Position numbers and translations under genes: made by a program. From Holophagales bacterium (GTDB lineage Bacteria; Acidobacteriota; Thermoanaerobaculia; Multivoradales; Multivoraceae), in contig VXSP01000024.1 of the NCBI GenBank assembly GCA_009837885.1, positions 1-46,349 on the forward strand: a stretch of DNA of 46,349 nt, given 5' to 3'. The notes below the pieces were generated by a model. The model was not told where the DNA came from. It searched no databases and was given only the letters and a program-made list of their open reading frames with translations. Below are positions 38,529 to 46,349 of this stretch, one piece after another; positions within the stretch are counted from its first letter, which is position 1; the number at the start of each line of letters is the position of its first letter.

Positions 38529-41245
38529 CGCTTCACGCGAAGCCGGCTCCTCAGGGTCTGGAGCAGGTTCAGGGCGGCGAGGGGCGTCAACTGGTCCACA
38601 TCGACCGCTTTCAGCGCCTCGATCACGGCCTCGTCCTCGCCGCCCCATAGCGCGAGCTGGTCCGTGCCGGGACCAGGCGGCGCTCCGGAAGCGCCGTCGA
38701 CGACGCGGGGCTTGCCGGAGAAGCTGTACTGCTGGGACTCGATGTTCGAGAGCACCGCGGCGGCGCGCTCGATGACCTCGCTGGGCACCCCGGCCAGGCG
38801 CGCCACGTGGAGACCGTAGGACTTGTCGGCGCGACCTTCCGCCACCCTGTGCAGGAAGAGAATCTGGTCCTGCCACTCCTTCACCGCCATTCGCGAGTTC
38901 CTGACCCGCGAAAGCGTCGCCGGCAGCCCGGTGAGCTCGTGGTAGTGGGTGGCGAAGAGCGCCAGCGAGCCGTTGTGCTCGTGCAGGCGTTCGATGATGG
39001 CCCACGCCAGGGAGAGACCGTCGTAGGTCGAGGTGCCCCGGCCCACCTCGTCCAGGACGACCAGGCTGTCGGGGGTCGCGTGACGCAGGATGTTCGCGGT
39101 CTCGACCATCTCGACCATGAACGTCGATTCGCCACGGGCCAGGTCGTCGCTGGCGCCGACGCGGGTGAAGACGCGGTCGACGAGGCCGATCTCGGCGCTC
39201 TGCGCGGGGACGAAACTCCCGGCGTGGGCCATCAGCACGATCAGCGCGGTCTGCCGGAGATAGGTCGACTTGCCGCCCATGTTGGGGCCGGTCAGCAGGA
39301 TGATCTGTTCCCGGTCCCGGTCCAGGCACACGTCGTTCGGCACGAAGCCGGAAGCGCCCCGGATGGCCGCCGTTGATCGTTCGACCACGGGATGGCGTCC
39401 CTCTCGGATCTCGATCCTGCCTGAAGCGGCCAGCATGCGCGGTCGGACGTAGTCGTAGCGGCCGGCCACTTCGGCCAGGGCGGTGAGGCAGTCGAGCCGC
39501 GCCAGCGCACTCGCCAGGGCGAGCAGCGGCGCCGCCTCCCGGGCGGCCTCGGCCCGGAGCGACTCGAAGATCTCCTGTTCCAGCGCGAGCTGGCCGCTCT
39601 CGGCCCCCAGAATCTGCTCTTCCAGCTTCTTCAGGTCCTCCGTGACGTAGCGTTCGGCGTTCGTCAGGGTCTGCCGGCGCACGTAGTGGTCCGGAACCCG
39701 CTCCTGCTGGGTCTTGCGCACTTCCAGGTAGTAGCCGAAGACCCGGTTGTAGCCGACCTTCAGCGAGGGGATTCCCGTCGCCTCCCGCTCTCCGGCCTCC
39801 AGCGCCGCGATGTGTCCCTTTCCGTCCCGCGCCAGAGACCGGAGCCGGTCGAGTTCGGCGTCGACGCCGGCCGCGATCACACCGCCGTCGTTCAGCGAGG
39901 CCGGCGTCTCCGCCAGTATCGCGTCGAATCTGGCTCGCAGTGCGGGCAGCGCGTCCGTGGTCCCCAGGCGGCCGAGGAGGTCGGCATCCAGGCCGGCAAC
40001 GGCCGCGAGCGTGGCAGGGGCGTCGCGGAGCGTTTCCCGCAGGGCCGCCGCCTCGCGCGGACTGATCCGCCCCAGGACCAGTCGCGACGTCAGGCGCTCC
40101 AGGTCGGCCATGCCCTTGAACCGCGATCGGAGCGACTCCCGCAGCGGGATGTTCCTGAGCAGCACGTCGACCGCGTCGTGACGCTCGCGCAGGGCGCCGG
40201 CGTCGCGCAGCGGCCGGCTCAACCAGCGCCGGAGCGCGCGGGCGCCGGGCCCGGTGCGCGTCAGGTCGAGCACGTCGACCAGGGTCCGTCCACCCTGGTG
40301 CTGGAGGTGACGAAAAACCTCCAGGTTGCGCAACGTCGTGTCGTCGACCACCACACACCGGTCGTCGTGCTGAACTTCCAGACCCGTTACGTGATCGATC
40401 TCCGACCTGGAGGCGCGACGGGCGTACTCCAGCACGAGCGCCGCGGCGGCAACCGCGGCCTCTCCCTCGACCAGACCGAAGCCGCGCAGGTTCTCGACCT
40501 GGAACTGCCGGCGCAGGGCGCGCTCCGCGGAGGCGGCACGCGGCGCCTCCGAGCCGTCGACCGCCGTGTGCGGCACTCCGGCGCGCTCGATCCAGGCCGG
40601 AAGCTGACCGCCCGGATCGGCGCTTCCCGTCTCGAAGTCCCCGCCGCACGTGAGAATCTCGCGCGGCGCGAGCCGTTCGAGATCCTCCACCGCGAGCGCC
40701 GCGTCCGGCCAGCGGCGCACGAAGAACTCGCCGGTCGAAACATCGAGGAACGCGCCGGCGCCCGCTCCGCCGTTGAAGCGGATCCCGGCCAGGTAGTTCG
40801 GCCGGTTCTGATCGAGCATCTCCAGGTCGCTGATCGTTCCCGGGGTCACGACGCGGGTCACCTCCCGGCGCACGAGTCCCCGGGCCTGCGCCGGATCCTC
40901 GACCTGATCGCAGACCGCGACCTTGTAGCCCGCGTCGAGCAGCCTGGCGATGTAGGACTCGACCGAGTGATGGGGCACCCCGCACATCGGGGCCTCGCTG
41001 GCGGTTCCCTTCTGGCGCGCGGTGAGGGCGACATCGAGGACGGGCGCCGCGGTCGTGGCGTCCTCGAAGAACAGCTCGAAGAAGTCGCCCATCCGGTACA
41101 GCAGGATCGCGTCCGGATACTCGGCCTTGACCGTCAGGTAGTGCCGGAGCATCGGGGTGAGCGTGGCGATGTCACGCGCCGGGCCGGCCGATCGACCGGC
41201 GGATGTCCGTGAATCCCCCGCGTTCTTTGCAGCGCTCCCGTCCAC
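38525..41245 (-). CDS. mutS: DNA mismatch repair protein MutS
   Basis: A 906-residue mismatch sensor. The mismatch-binding motif is [14 protein letters not shown] with F55-F56-E57, matching F36-Y-E38 of E. coli. The connector and lever domains follow. The ABC ATPase has [20 protein letters not shown] (Walker A, Lys near 659), [20 protein letters not shown] and [19 protein letters not shown] (Walker B and signature). A C-terminal dimerisation region ends the protein. The start is GTG at 41245, about 19 residues before the E. coli N-terminus equivalent; a later start is possible. mutL is not in the window. Only 27 bp separate it from divergent tsaB. Confidence 0.96.
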   Translation of the reverse strand: MDGSAAKNAGDSRTSAGRSAGPARDIATLTPMLRHYLTVKAEYPDAILLYRMGDFFELFFEDATTAAPVLDVALTARQKGTASEAPMCGVPHHSVESYIARLLDAGYKVAVCDQVEDPAQARGLVRREVTRVVTPGTISDLEMLDQNRPNYLAGIRFNGGAGAGAFLDVSTGEFFVRRWPDAALAVEDLERLAPREILTCGGDFETGSADPGGQLPAWIERAGVPHTAVDGSEAPRAASAERALRRQFQVENLRGFGLVEGEAAVAAAALVLEYARRASRSEIDHVTGLEVQHDDRCVVVDDTTLRNLEVFRHLQHQGGRTLVDVLDLTRTGPGARALRRWLSRPLRDAGALRERHDAVDVLLRNIPLRESLRSRFKGMADLERLTSRLVLGRISPREAAALRETLRDAPATLAAVAGLDADLLGRLGTTDALPALRARFDAILAETPASLNDGGVIAAGVDAELDRLRSLARDGKGHIAALEAGEREATGIPSLKVGYNRVFGYYLEVRKTQQERVPDHYVRRQTLTNAERYVTEDLKKLEEQILGAESGQLALEQEIFESLRAEAAREAAPLLALASALARLDCLTALAEVAGRYDYVRPRMLAASGRIEIREGRHPVVERSTAAIRGASGFVPNDVCLDRDREQIILLTGPNMGGKSTYLRQTALIVLMAHAGSFVPAQSAEIGLVDRVFTRVGASDDLARGESTFMVEMVETANILRHATPDSLVVLDEVGRGTSTYDGLSLAWAIIERLHEHNGSLALFATHYHELTGLPATLSRVRNSRMAVKEWQDQILFLHRVAEGRADKSYGLHVARLAGVPSEVIERAAAVLSNIESQQYSFSGKPRVVDGASGAPPGPGTDQLALWGGEDEAVIEALKAVDVDQLTPLAALNLLQTLRSRLRVKR

Positions 41246-41272
41246 GGACGTTCGCCAGTATAGTGAGCGGCC

Positions 41273-41986
41273 ATGCCGTCCGGGCCGCTGCTCGCCTTCG
41301 ACACCGGCTCGCCCGTCGTCAGCGTGGCGCTCGCTCTACCCGACCGGGTCGAGGCGCTCGCCACACCTCAGGGCCGTTCGTCGCGTGAATTGATCGCGAT
41401 GATCGACGAACTGCTGGCGGGCGCGGGACTCGAAGCCCGCGACCTGGGGGGAATCGGAGCGGTCAGGGGTCCGGGCAGCTTCACCGGCCTGCGGGTTGGC
41501 CTGGCCACCGCGATCGGCCTGCACCAGGCCTCCGGAGTGCGCGCGGGTGCGGTGTCAACGTTCGAGGTTCTGGCCTCGCACTACGCCGGGCGGGCGGTCC
41601 AGCCGGCCCCTGTGGTCCTTGCGGTCGTCGACGCGCACCGGGACCGCTGGTTCACCCAGCGCGTGCGGCTGGGAGCCGACGGTACGGCCCGGGCCGAGGG
41701 GCCGCCTGAGATCACAGGCCGGGCCGACCTGGAGCGAAGCGCGCTCCCTCTCGTTGGCCACGGAGTATCCGCTCTGGAGCTTCCGGCCGGCGCGGTCGAG
41801 GCGACGGAACTCGCACCGAACATGCTGCGTCGCATGCGGAACGGTGACTTTCCCTGGGGCCTCTCGACGCTCGTCGAGCCTCTGTACCTGCGCCCGCCCG
41901 CGACGACCGCGCCCAAGCTGGTACGCTCGAACCAGGCCACGCGGAAGGCCGGCGAACGACCACGAAGGGAGGCGCGCACGGAATGA
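41273..41986 (+). CDS. tsaB: tRNA threonylcarbamoyladenosine biosynthesis protein TsaB
   Basis: A 237-residue ASKHA-fold partner of TsaD in t6A37 tRNA modification. Visible motifs are LLAFDTGSPVVSVALAL at residues 6-22, then GGIGAVRGPGSFTGLRVGLA near residue 60, the TsaB hallmark. The end is a basic tail (ATRKAGERPRREAR). It has no metal-binding His pair, as expected for TsaB rather than TsaD. tsaD and tsaE are not in the window. Its TGA overlaps the next ATG (ATGA). Confidence 0.94.
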   Translation: MPSGPLLAFDTGSPVVSVALALPDRVEALATPQGRSSRELIAMIDELLAGAGLEARDLGGIGAVRGPGSFTGLRVGLATAIGLHQASGVRAGAVSTFEVLASHYAGRAVQPAPVVLAVVDAHRDRWFTQRVRLGADGTARAEGPPEITGRADLERSALPLVGHGVSALELPAGAVEATELAPNMLRRMRNGDFPWGLSTLVEPLYLRPPATTAPKLVRSNQATRKAGERPRREARTE

Positions 41987-42210
41987 GCGATGACGCAGTC
42001 AAGGAAGAACTTCTGGCGCAGGAGGGCGAGTTCAAGAACCTCTACGAAGAGCACCAGGCCTGTGAGAGTCAACTCGAAGAACTGGTCGGCCGCCCCGTCC
42101 TCTCGCCGACGGATCAAACCGAGGCCAAGCGCATCAAGCTCCACAAGCTCGCTCTCAAGGACCGCATGGAGTCGATCATCCGGTCCCACGCCCTCCAGGC
42201 AGCCAGTTAG
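41983..42210 (+). CDS. YdcH/DUF465 family protein
   Basis: A 75-residue helical protein of the DUF465/YdcH family: EFKNLYEEHQACESQLEELV then LSPTDQTEAKRIKLHKLALK and DRMESIIRSH. The K/R-LALKDR block is the family signature. The function is unknown; the fold is expected to be a helical hairpin. It overlaps tsaB by ATGA and precedes psd by 27 bp, so it is probably co-transcribed. Confidence 0.85.
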   Translation: MSDDAVKEELLAQEGEFKNLYEEHQACESQLEELVGRPVLSPTDQTEAKRIKLHKLALKDRMESIIRSHALQAAS

Positions 42211-42237
42211 CGCCACTCTTCCGGGCGCGCCCTGCGG

Positions 42238-42936
42238 ATGAGATTCGCTCGGGAGGCCTGGCCGTTCGTGCTGCCCTTCCTGGCAGCGGCGGCCGTGTTC
42301 TGGCCCCTTGGCTGGCACGTCGCCGCCGGCGCGATGGCCGTCCTCGGCGTCCTGCTCCTCCTCTTCTTCCGCGACCCCACGCGAAACTACGAGGGACCGC
42401 CCGACGTCGTCCTTTCTCCCGCCGAGGGAACGGTGATCGCCGTGGAGGTGATCACCGACAGCGCCCTCGGGGAGGAAGCCTGGAGGCGCATCTCCATCTT
42501 CCTGTCGGTCTTCAACGTCCATACCCAGAAGACTCCCGTCGAAGGCGTCGTAATCGGCAGCATCGCCACAACGGGGAAGAAACTGCCGGCTTCCCGCAAG
42601 GAGGCAGGCGACGTCAACGAGAATCACCTCACCCTGCTGCGCCGGCCCCAGGGCGATCTCATCGCCGTGCGCCAGATCGCCGGTCTGGTGGCCCGACGTG
42701 TCGTGGCGCATGTCCAGGCCGGTCAGCGGGTGATCCAGGGCGAACCTCTCGGCCTGATCAAGTTCGGCTCCCGGGTCGACGTGTTCGTGCCGCTGTCCTA
42801 CGATCCACTGGTCGAGAAGGGCCAGCGCGTGATCTCCGGCGAGACGCCGCTCGCCATGCCCACGGACCCGTCCACACCGCCGCCGGAGGACTTGCCGGTC
42901 CGGAGACCCGCGGTTCGAACCGGAGACGCTCCATGA
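42238..42936 (+). CDS. psd: Phosphatidylserine decarboxylase proenzyme (short, archaeal-type)
   Basis: A 232-residue proenzyme that converts phosphatidylserine to phosphatidylethanolamine. Two N-terminal helices (about residues 10-50) anchor it. [29 protein letters not shown] and NENHLTLL are conserved. Self-cleavage at Gly177-Ser178 in [13 protein letters not shown] would make the pyruvoyl cofactor and alpha/beta chains. This is the compact Psd class often found beside pssA. The stop overlaps the pssA start by ATGA, so substrate maker and user are co-expressed. Confidence 0.95.
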   Translation: MRFAREAWPFVLPFLAAAAVFWPLGWHVAAGAMAVLGVLLLLFFRDPTRNYEGPPDVVLSPAEGTVIAVEVITDSALGEEAWRRISIFLSVFNVHTQKTPVEGVVIGSIATTGKKLPASRKEAGDVNENHLTLLRRPQGDLIAVRQIAGLVARRVVAHVQAGQRVIQGEPLGLIKFGSRVDVFVPLSYDPLVEKGQRVISGETPLAMPTDPSTPPPEDLPVRRPAVRTGDAP

Positions 42937-43703
42937 ACTGGAAACCTCGCAAACCGAGACCGTTGCGCGCCGGGGCCTACGTGATCCCGAGCCTGTTCAC
43001 GACCGCCAACATGCTGCTTGGCTTCTACGCCCTGCTGGCAGGTCTCGAAGGCCAGTTCCAGACGGCCGTGCTCATGCTGTTCGCCGCGGCCTGCCTCGAC
43101 ACGCTGGACGGCCGGATAGCCCGCCTGACCGGCACCGCGAGCCCATTCGGCAGGGAGTACGACTCGCTGGCAGACCTGGTGTCCTTCGGTCTCGCACCGG
43201 CCTTGCTCTGCTACCTCTGGGGCCTCCACGAACTCGGCCGCGTGGGTTTCGCGGCGCCGGCCGTCTACCTGCTCTGCAACGCCGCCCGTCTGGCCCGTTT
43301 CAACGTCAGCCGCCGCACGGCCGACCCGGCCTACTTCATCGGGCTGCCGGCGCCGGCCGCCGCGGGAGCAATCGGCTCGATCCTCTTCTTCGTCGACACC
43401 CGGGGCGACTCTTTCCTCCTCCAGATCGTCGTTCTGTCCGCGCTGGTGGTGGTCGGCCTGCTCGCCGTTTCCACGTTTCGCTACGTCAGCTTCAAGGAGA
43501 TCGACTTCCGGCGCCGGCGGAGTTTCCGCGTCGTGCTGGTCATCTCGTCGATCGCCGTGCTGGCGTTGATCCACATCGGTCTCTTCTTCCTGGTCGGGGC
43601 GGCCAGCTACGCGCTCTCCGGGCCTACCGCGTGGGTCGTCGGCCGCCTCCGGCGACGCCGCCGGGCGATCCGTCTTCGCGCTGCTACGCTCCGCGGCCGA
43701 TGA
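42933..43703 (+). CDS. pssA: CDP-diacylglycerol-serine O-phosphatidyltransferase
   Basis: A 256-residue integral membrane enzyme that joins CDP-diacylglycerol and serine. The CDP-alcohol phosphotransferase motif is [20 protein letters not shown] followed by REYDSLADL, matching D-G-x2-A-R-x8-G-x3-D-x3-D. Several membrane helices follow ([54 protein letters not shown]), then a basic C-terminus. It overlaps psd and trxB by ATGA on either side. Confidence 0.95.
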   Translation: MNWKPRKPRPLRAGAYVIPSLFTTANMLLGFYALLAGLEGQFQTAVLMLFAAACLDTLDGRIARLTGTASPFGREYDSLADLVSFGLAPALLCYLWGLHELGRVGFAAPAVYLLCNAARLARFNVSRRTADPAYFIGLPAPAAAGAIGSILFFVDTRGDSFLLQIVVLSALVVVGLLAVSTFRYVSFKEIDFRRRRSFRVVLVISSIAVLALIHIGLFFLVGAASYALSGPTAWVVGRLRRRRRAIRLRAATLRGR

Positions 43704-44653
43704 CGAACGTTCCGTCCGCCTCTCCAGACCACCATCGGCTGACCGTCCTCGGATCGGGACCCGCGGGACTCACCGCGGCCCTGTACGCCGCGCGCGCCGA
43801 CCTCGCGCCGTTGGTTCTCGAGGGTAGCCAGCCGGGCGGGCAACTGACGATCACGACCGATGTCGAGAACTACCCAGGCTTCCCAAAGGGGATCATGGGG
43901 CCCGAGCTGATCGATCAGATGCGGGCGCAGGCCCAGCGTTTCGGGGCCGATACCCGCTTCGAGACGGGCCTCGCGGTGGACCTGAGCGAGCGACCGTTCC
44001 GGCTCGAAACGGACGGGGGCGAGTACCTGACCGACGCGCTGATCATCGCCACCGGCGCCTCGGCCCGCCAACTGGGACTTCCCTCGGAGGCTGAGCTGAT
44101 GGGCTACGGCGTATCTGCCTGCGCCACCTGCGACGGCTTCTTCTTTCGGGACAAGGAGCTGGTGGTCGTAGGGGGCGGCGACACGGCGATGGAGGAGGCC
44201 ACGTTCCTGACCAAGTTCGCGAGCAAGGTGACGATCGTGCATCGCCGCAGCGAGTTGCGGGCCTCGGTCATCATGCGGGAGCGCGCGGCCGCGAACGAGA
44301 AGATCGACTGGCGATTCCACGCAACCGTCGAGGAGATCTACGGCACCCAGGCGGATGGCGTTCACGGCGTGCGCCTTCGCGACCCGCGGTCCGGCGAGGA
44401 GTCGGACTTCCCCTGCCAGGGCGTCTTCATGGCGATCGGCCACAACCCGAACACCGAGCTGTTCCGCGGCAAGCTGATGATGGACGATGTCGGTTACCTC
44501 AAGGTCCGCCATCCGGGCACGGCAACGGACATCGAGGGCGTCTTCGCCTGCGGCGACGTGATGGACCCGATCTACCGGCAGGCGGTCACCGCCGCCGGCA
44601 CCGGTTGCCAGGCGGCGATCGACGCCGAGCGCTGGCTGAGCGAAGTACACTGA
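43700..44653 (+). CDS. trxB: Thioredoxin-disulfide reductase
   Basis: A 317-residue FAD/NADPH enzyme. The FAD motif is [20 protein letters not shown], followed by [16 protein letters not shown]. The redox site is [10 protein letters not shown] with Cys141 and Cys144. The NADPH motif is [16 protein letters not shown] with the HRRSELRAS basic patch for the 2'-phosphate. [20 protein letters not shown] ends the FAD domain. ATG 43700 overlaps the pssA stop (ATGA). No thioredoxin gene is adjacent. Confidence 0.96.
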   Translation: MTNVPSASPDHHRLTVLGSGPAGLTAALYAARADLAPLVLEGSQPGGQLTITTDVENYPGFPKGIMGPELIDQMRAQAQRFGADTRFETGLAVDLSERPFRLETDGGEYLTDALIIATGASARQLGLPSEAELMGYGVSACATCDGFFFRDKELVVVGGGDTAMEEATFLTKFASKVTIVHRRSELRASVIMRERAAANEKIDWRFHATVEEIYGTQADGVHGVRLRDPRSGEESDFPCQGVFMAIGHNPNTELFRGKLMMDDVGYLKVRHPGTATDIEGVFACGDVMDPIYRQAVTAAGTGCQAAIDAERWLSEVH

Positions 44654-44684
44654 CCGCCGCCATCGGACAAGGACGGGAGCAAGC

Positions 44685-45803
44685 ATGGCCAAACTGAGAC
44701 GTAGGGACTTCCTGGGCAGGACCGCGATCGCCGCCGCGGGAGCGGGCGCCGTCGCCGCCTGCGGTGGATCAGCCTCGGCGCCGGAGAGCGGACCGGCCGT
44801 CGTCACGAAGCCCCGCCTGAACTGGCGCCTGGCCTCGAGCTTCCCGCGCGGCCTCGACACGATCTTCGGCGGCGCGGAAGTGTTCGCGGAACGAGTCGAA
44901 AGCCTGTCCGAGGGCCGGTTCCGGATCCGCCCCTACCCCGCCGGCGAACTCGTCCCGGGGCTGGGCGTCCTGGACGCGGTGCAGCAGGGCACGGTCGAAC
45001 TCGGCCACACCGCGAGCTACTACTACACGGGCAAGAACCCGGCCGTAGCCTTCGACACCGCCATGCCGTTCGGCCTGAACACGCGCCAGCAGAACGCCTG
45101 GCTCTACCATGGCGGCGGCCTGGAACTCATGCGTGAGGTGTTCGCGGACTTCAACATCGTGAACTTCCCTGCCGGTAACACGGGCGGGCAGATGGGCGGC
45201 TGGTTCCGGCGCGAGGTCAGCACGCTGGACGAACTGCGCGGTCTGAAGATGCGTATCCCCGGTCTGGGCGCCGAGGTGCTGAGCCGTCTCGGAGTGACCG
45301 TTCAGACGATTCCCGGCGGAGAGATCTATCCCGCGCTGGAACGCGGAGTGGTCGATGCCGCCGAGTGGGTAGGCCCGTACGACGACGAGAAGCTCGGCTT
45401 CCAGCGGGTGGCGAAGAACTACTACTACCCCGGCTGGTGGGAACCGGGCCCGACGCTTTCCGTGTACGTCAACCGGACCGCCTGGGACGGTCTTCCGACC
45501 GAGTACCAGTCCATCGTTCAGTCCGCCGCCGCGGAGGCGAACATCGACATGATCTCGCGGTACGACGCGGTCAACCCGGGGGCGCTCAAGCGTCTGGTCG
45601 ACGGCGGCGTCACCCTGAGACCGTTTTCCGACGAGATCATGACCGCGTCACGCGACGCCGCGTTCGAACTGATGAACGAGAACGCGGCCACGGACGCAGG
45701 CTACCGGAAGATCTTCGAGTCCTGGGACGAGGTTCGCCGGTCCTCGTTCCGCTGGTTCAGCACCGCCGAGCAGGCCTACGCGCGGTTCTCGTTCGGGGGC
45801 TAG
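44685..45803 (+). CDS. TRAP transporter solute-binding protein (DctP/TakP-like), Tat-exported lipoprotein
   Basis: A 372-residue binding protein. The signal has a twin-arginine motif (LRRRDFLGRTA) and a lipobox-like VAACG, suggesting Tat export and lipid anchoring. The mature part matches DctP: LNWRLASSFPRGLDTIFGGA, then GTVELGHTASYYYTGKNPAV, LRGLKMRIPGLGAEVLSRLG, and GVVDAAEWVGPYDDEKLGF with the Arg and Trp/Glu positions of the TakP keto-acid subgroup. The ligand is not certain. The dctQ/dctM permease genes are not beside it; the downstream gene is convergent. GGGAG precedes the ATG by about 7 nt. Confidence 0.92.
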   Translation: MAKLRRRDFLGRTAIAAAGAGAVAACGGSASAPESGPAVVTKPRLNWRLASSFPRGLDTIFGGAEVFAERVESLSEGRFRIRPYPAGELVPGLGVLDAVQQGTVELGHTASYYYTGKNPAVAFDTAMPFGLNTRQQNAWLYHGGGLELMREVFADFNIVNFPAGNTGGQMGGWFRREVSTLDELRGLKMRIPGLGAEVLSRLGVTVQTIPGGEIYPALERGVVDAAEWVGPYDDEKLGFQRVAKNYYYPGWWEPGPTLSVYVNRTAWDGLPTEYQSIVQSAAAEANIDMISRYDAVNPGALKRLVDGGVTLRPFSDEIMTASRDAAFELMNENAATDAGYRKIFESWDEVRRSSFRWFSTAEQAYARFSFGG

Positions 45804-45835
45804 AGCCGGAACCGTCAGGGCGGGCATACTGCCGG

Positions 45836-46349
45836 CTACTGCCGGCAGCCGTCCGGAAACGCCGCGACGTCCGTGATCGCGGCGGCCGCCGTGCCTGGCT
45901 CGTTGCGGTACTCCTTCACGGTCCCCGTCGCGGTGTCCTCCACCCGGATCACGTAGCCCAGGTCCGTCGTCGACCCGCCGAAGACCCAGACCTGGCCGTT
46001 CGCGGCGCAGCCGTCCAGCACCTTGATCAGCACCTCCCAGTTGGAGCCGTCGAAGAAACTGAACATTCCCGAGTCGTTCGTGCCTGCGTGGACCACCCGG
46101 CCCGAACCGCTCGCGCCGGCGCCGTCGCGCCACTCCACCGTCACCGCGTAGCGGGAGTCCTGCAGGCAGAGCGTCTCCGCATCGGCGACGCACGTACCGG
46201 CCGGCTCGGCGGCCGTGACCAGGAACGTCCGCCTTGCCGTCGAGGGCGACGAACCGTCGCTCACCTCCAGCGTCACCTCGTGGAAGCCCGGTAACGACCA
46301 GACGTGGACCGGTTGGCCGGACCGGGACGTGTCGCCGTCGCCGAACTCC
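45836..46349 (-). CDS. Secreted PKD-domain protein, C-terminal fragment
   Basis: The frame is open to the right edge, so the N-terminus lies outside and 170 codons remain. The first about 45 residues are the end of a PKD domain (EFGDGDTSRSGQPVHVWSLP then GFHEVTLEVSDGSSP). A roughly 120-residue domain follows, beginning CVADAETLCLQDSRYAVTVE, with GMFSFFDGSNWEVLIKVLDG and ending in ITDVAAFPDGCRQ. I recall similar terminal domains in secreted proteins of Acidobacteriota; this is unnamed and needs a search. Several Cys may form disulfides. GTG 46276 is an internal codon, not a start. It converges on the TRAP gene with 32 bp between. Confidence 0.75.
   Translation of the reverse strand, partial: EFGDGDTSRSGQPVHVWSLPGFHEVTLEVSDGSSPSTARRTFLVTAAEPAGTCVADAETLCLQDSRYAVTVEWRDGAGASGSGRVVHAGTNDSGMFSFFDGSNWEVLIKVLDGCAANGQVWVFGGSTTDLGYVIRVEDTATGTVKEYRNEPGTAAAAITDVAAFPDGCRQ

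Noticed and set aside
37944..40985. Open frame of about 1000 codons across ssb and mutS
   Set aside because: Arg/Gly-rich shadow in another frame of mutS and antisense to ssb; no motif.
45826..45850. Repeat ACTGCCGGCT-ACTGCCGGCA between the TRAP and PKD genes as a terminator
   Set aside because: It is a short tandem repeat with a small palindrome (CTGCCGGCAG) and no T-tract, partly inside the PKD gene end.

Overview
The window is a dense, G+C-rich bacterial chromosome segment made almost entirely of housekeeping genes. Gene ends commonly overlap by 1-14 bp, many as ATGA junctions, and no gap longer than about 175 bp lacks a gene. A LolB-like lipoprotein, LspA, a PBP1A-type synthase and several predicted lipoproteins suggest a cell with an outer membrane. 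The C-terminal domain of the protein at the right edge resembles one I associate from memory with Acidobacteriota (Thermoanaerobaculia-like genomes). That assignment is tentative; a 16S or marker-gene tree would decide it. I see no insertion sequence, prophage, CRISPR array, toxin module or defence island.

Layout: (1) 1-1.2 kb, lspA (partial) and an RluD-type pseudouridine synthase. (2) 1.2-4.2 kb, bactofilin, tRNA-Gly(CCC) with a good promoter, a small unknown protein, a GYF_2-AIM24 protein and a glutaminyl cyclase-like lipoprotein. (3) 4.2-5.8 kb, an MscS channel, overlapping tail-to-tail by 40 bp with a very large NtrY-like sensor kinase. (4) 5.8-21.2 kb, one long minus-strand run: membrane protein, uvrB, uvrC, rnpB (RNase P RNA), LD-carboxypeptidase, recG, a glycosyltransferase, scpA, scpB, an RsuA/RluB-type pseudouridine synthase, cmk and the kinase. 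(5) 21.2-26.2 kb, plus-strand PBP1A and a membrane-anchored alkaline-phosphatase-superfamily enzyme.

(6) 26.2-37.0 kb, a second minus-strand run: TPR protein, LolB-like lipoprotein, ispE, tRNA-Gln, prs, rplY, pth, hppA, rpsF, rpsR, rplI and a methyltransferase. Its first part reproduces the lolB-ispE-tRNA-Gln-prs-rplY-pth order known from Pseudomonas. (7) 37.1-41.2 kb, an HU/IHF gene, dtd, ssb and mutS. (8) 41.3-44.7 kb, a tightly overlapped plus-strand set tsaB, ydcH-like, psd, pssA, trxB, in which psd and pssA form the phosphatidylethanolamine pathway. (9) 44.7-46.3 kb, a Tat/lipoprotein TRAP solute-binding protein and the C-terminal part of a PKD-domain secreted protein cut by the window edge.

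I did not find a convincing new multi-gene system. The items most worth a second look are the methyltransferase whose coding sequence seems to extend upstream to a CTG start inside rplI, the LD-carboxypeptidase whose start abuts the 3' end of rnpB, two convergent gene pairs that share a CTAG palindrome as both stop codons, the large kinase with no partner regulator, and the phosphatase-superfamily enzyme with Thr at the nucleophile position.
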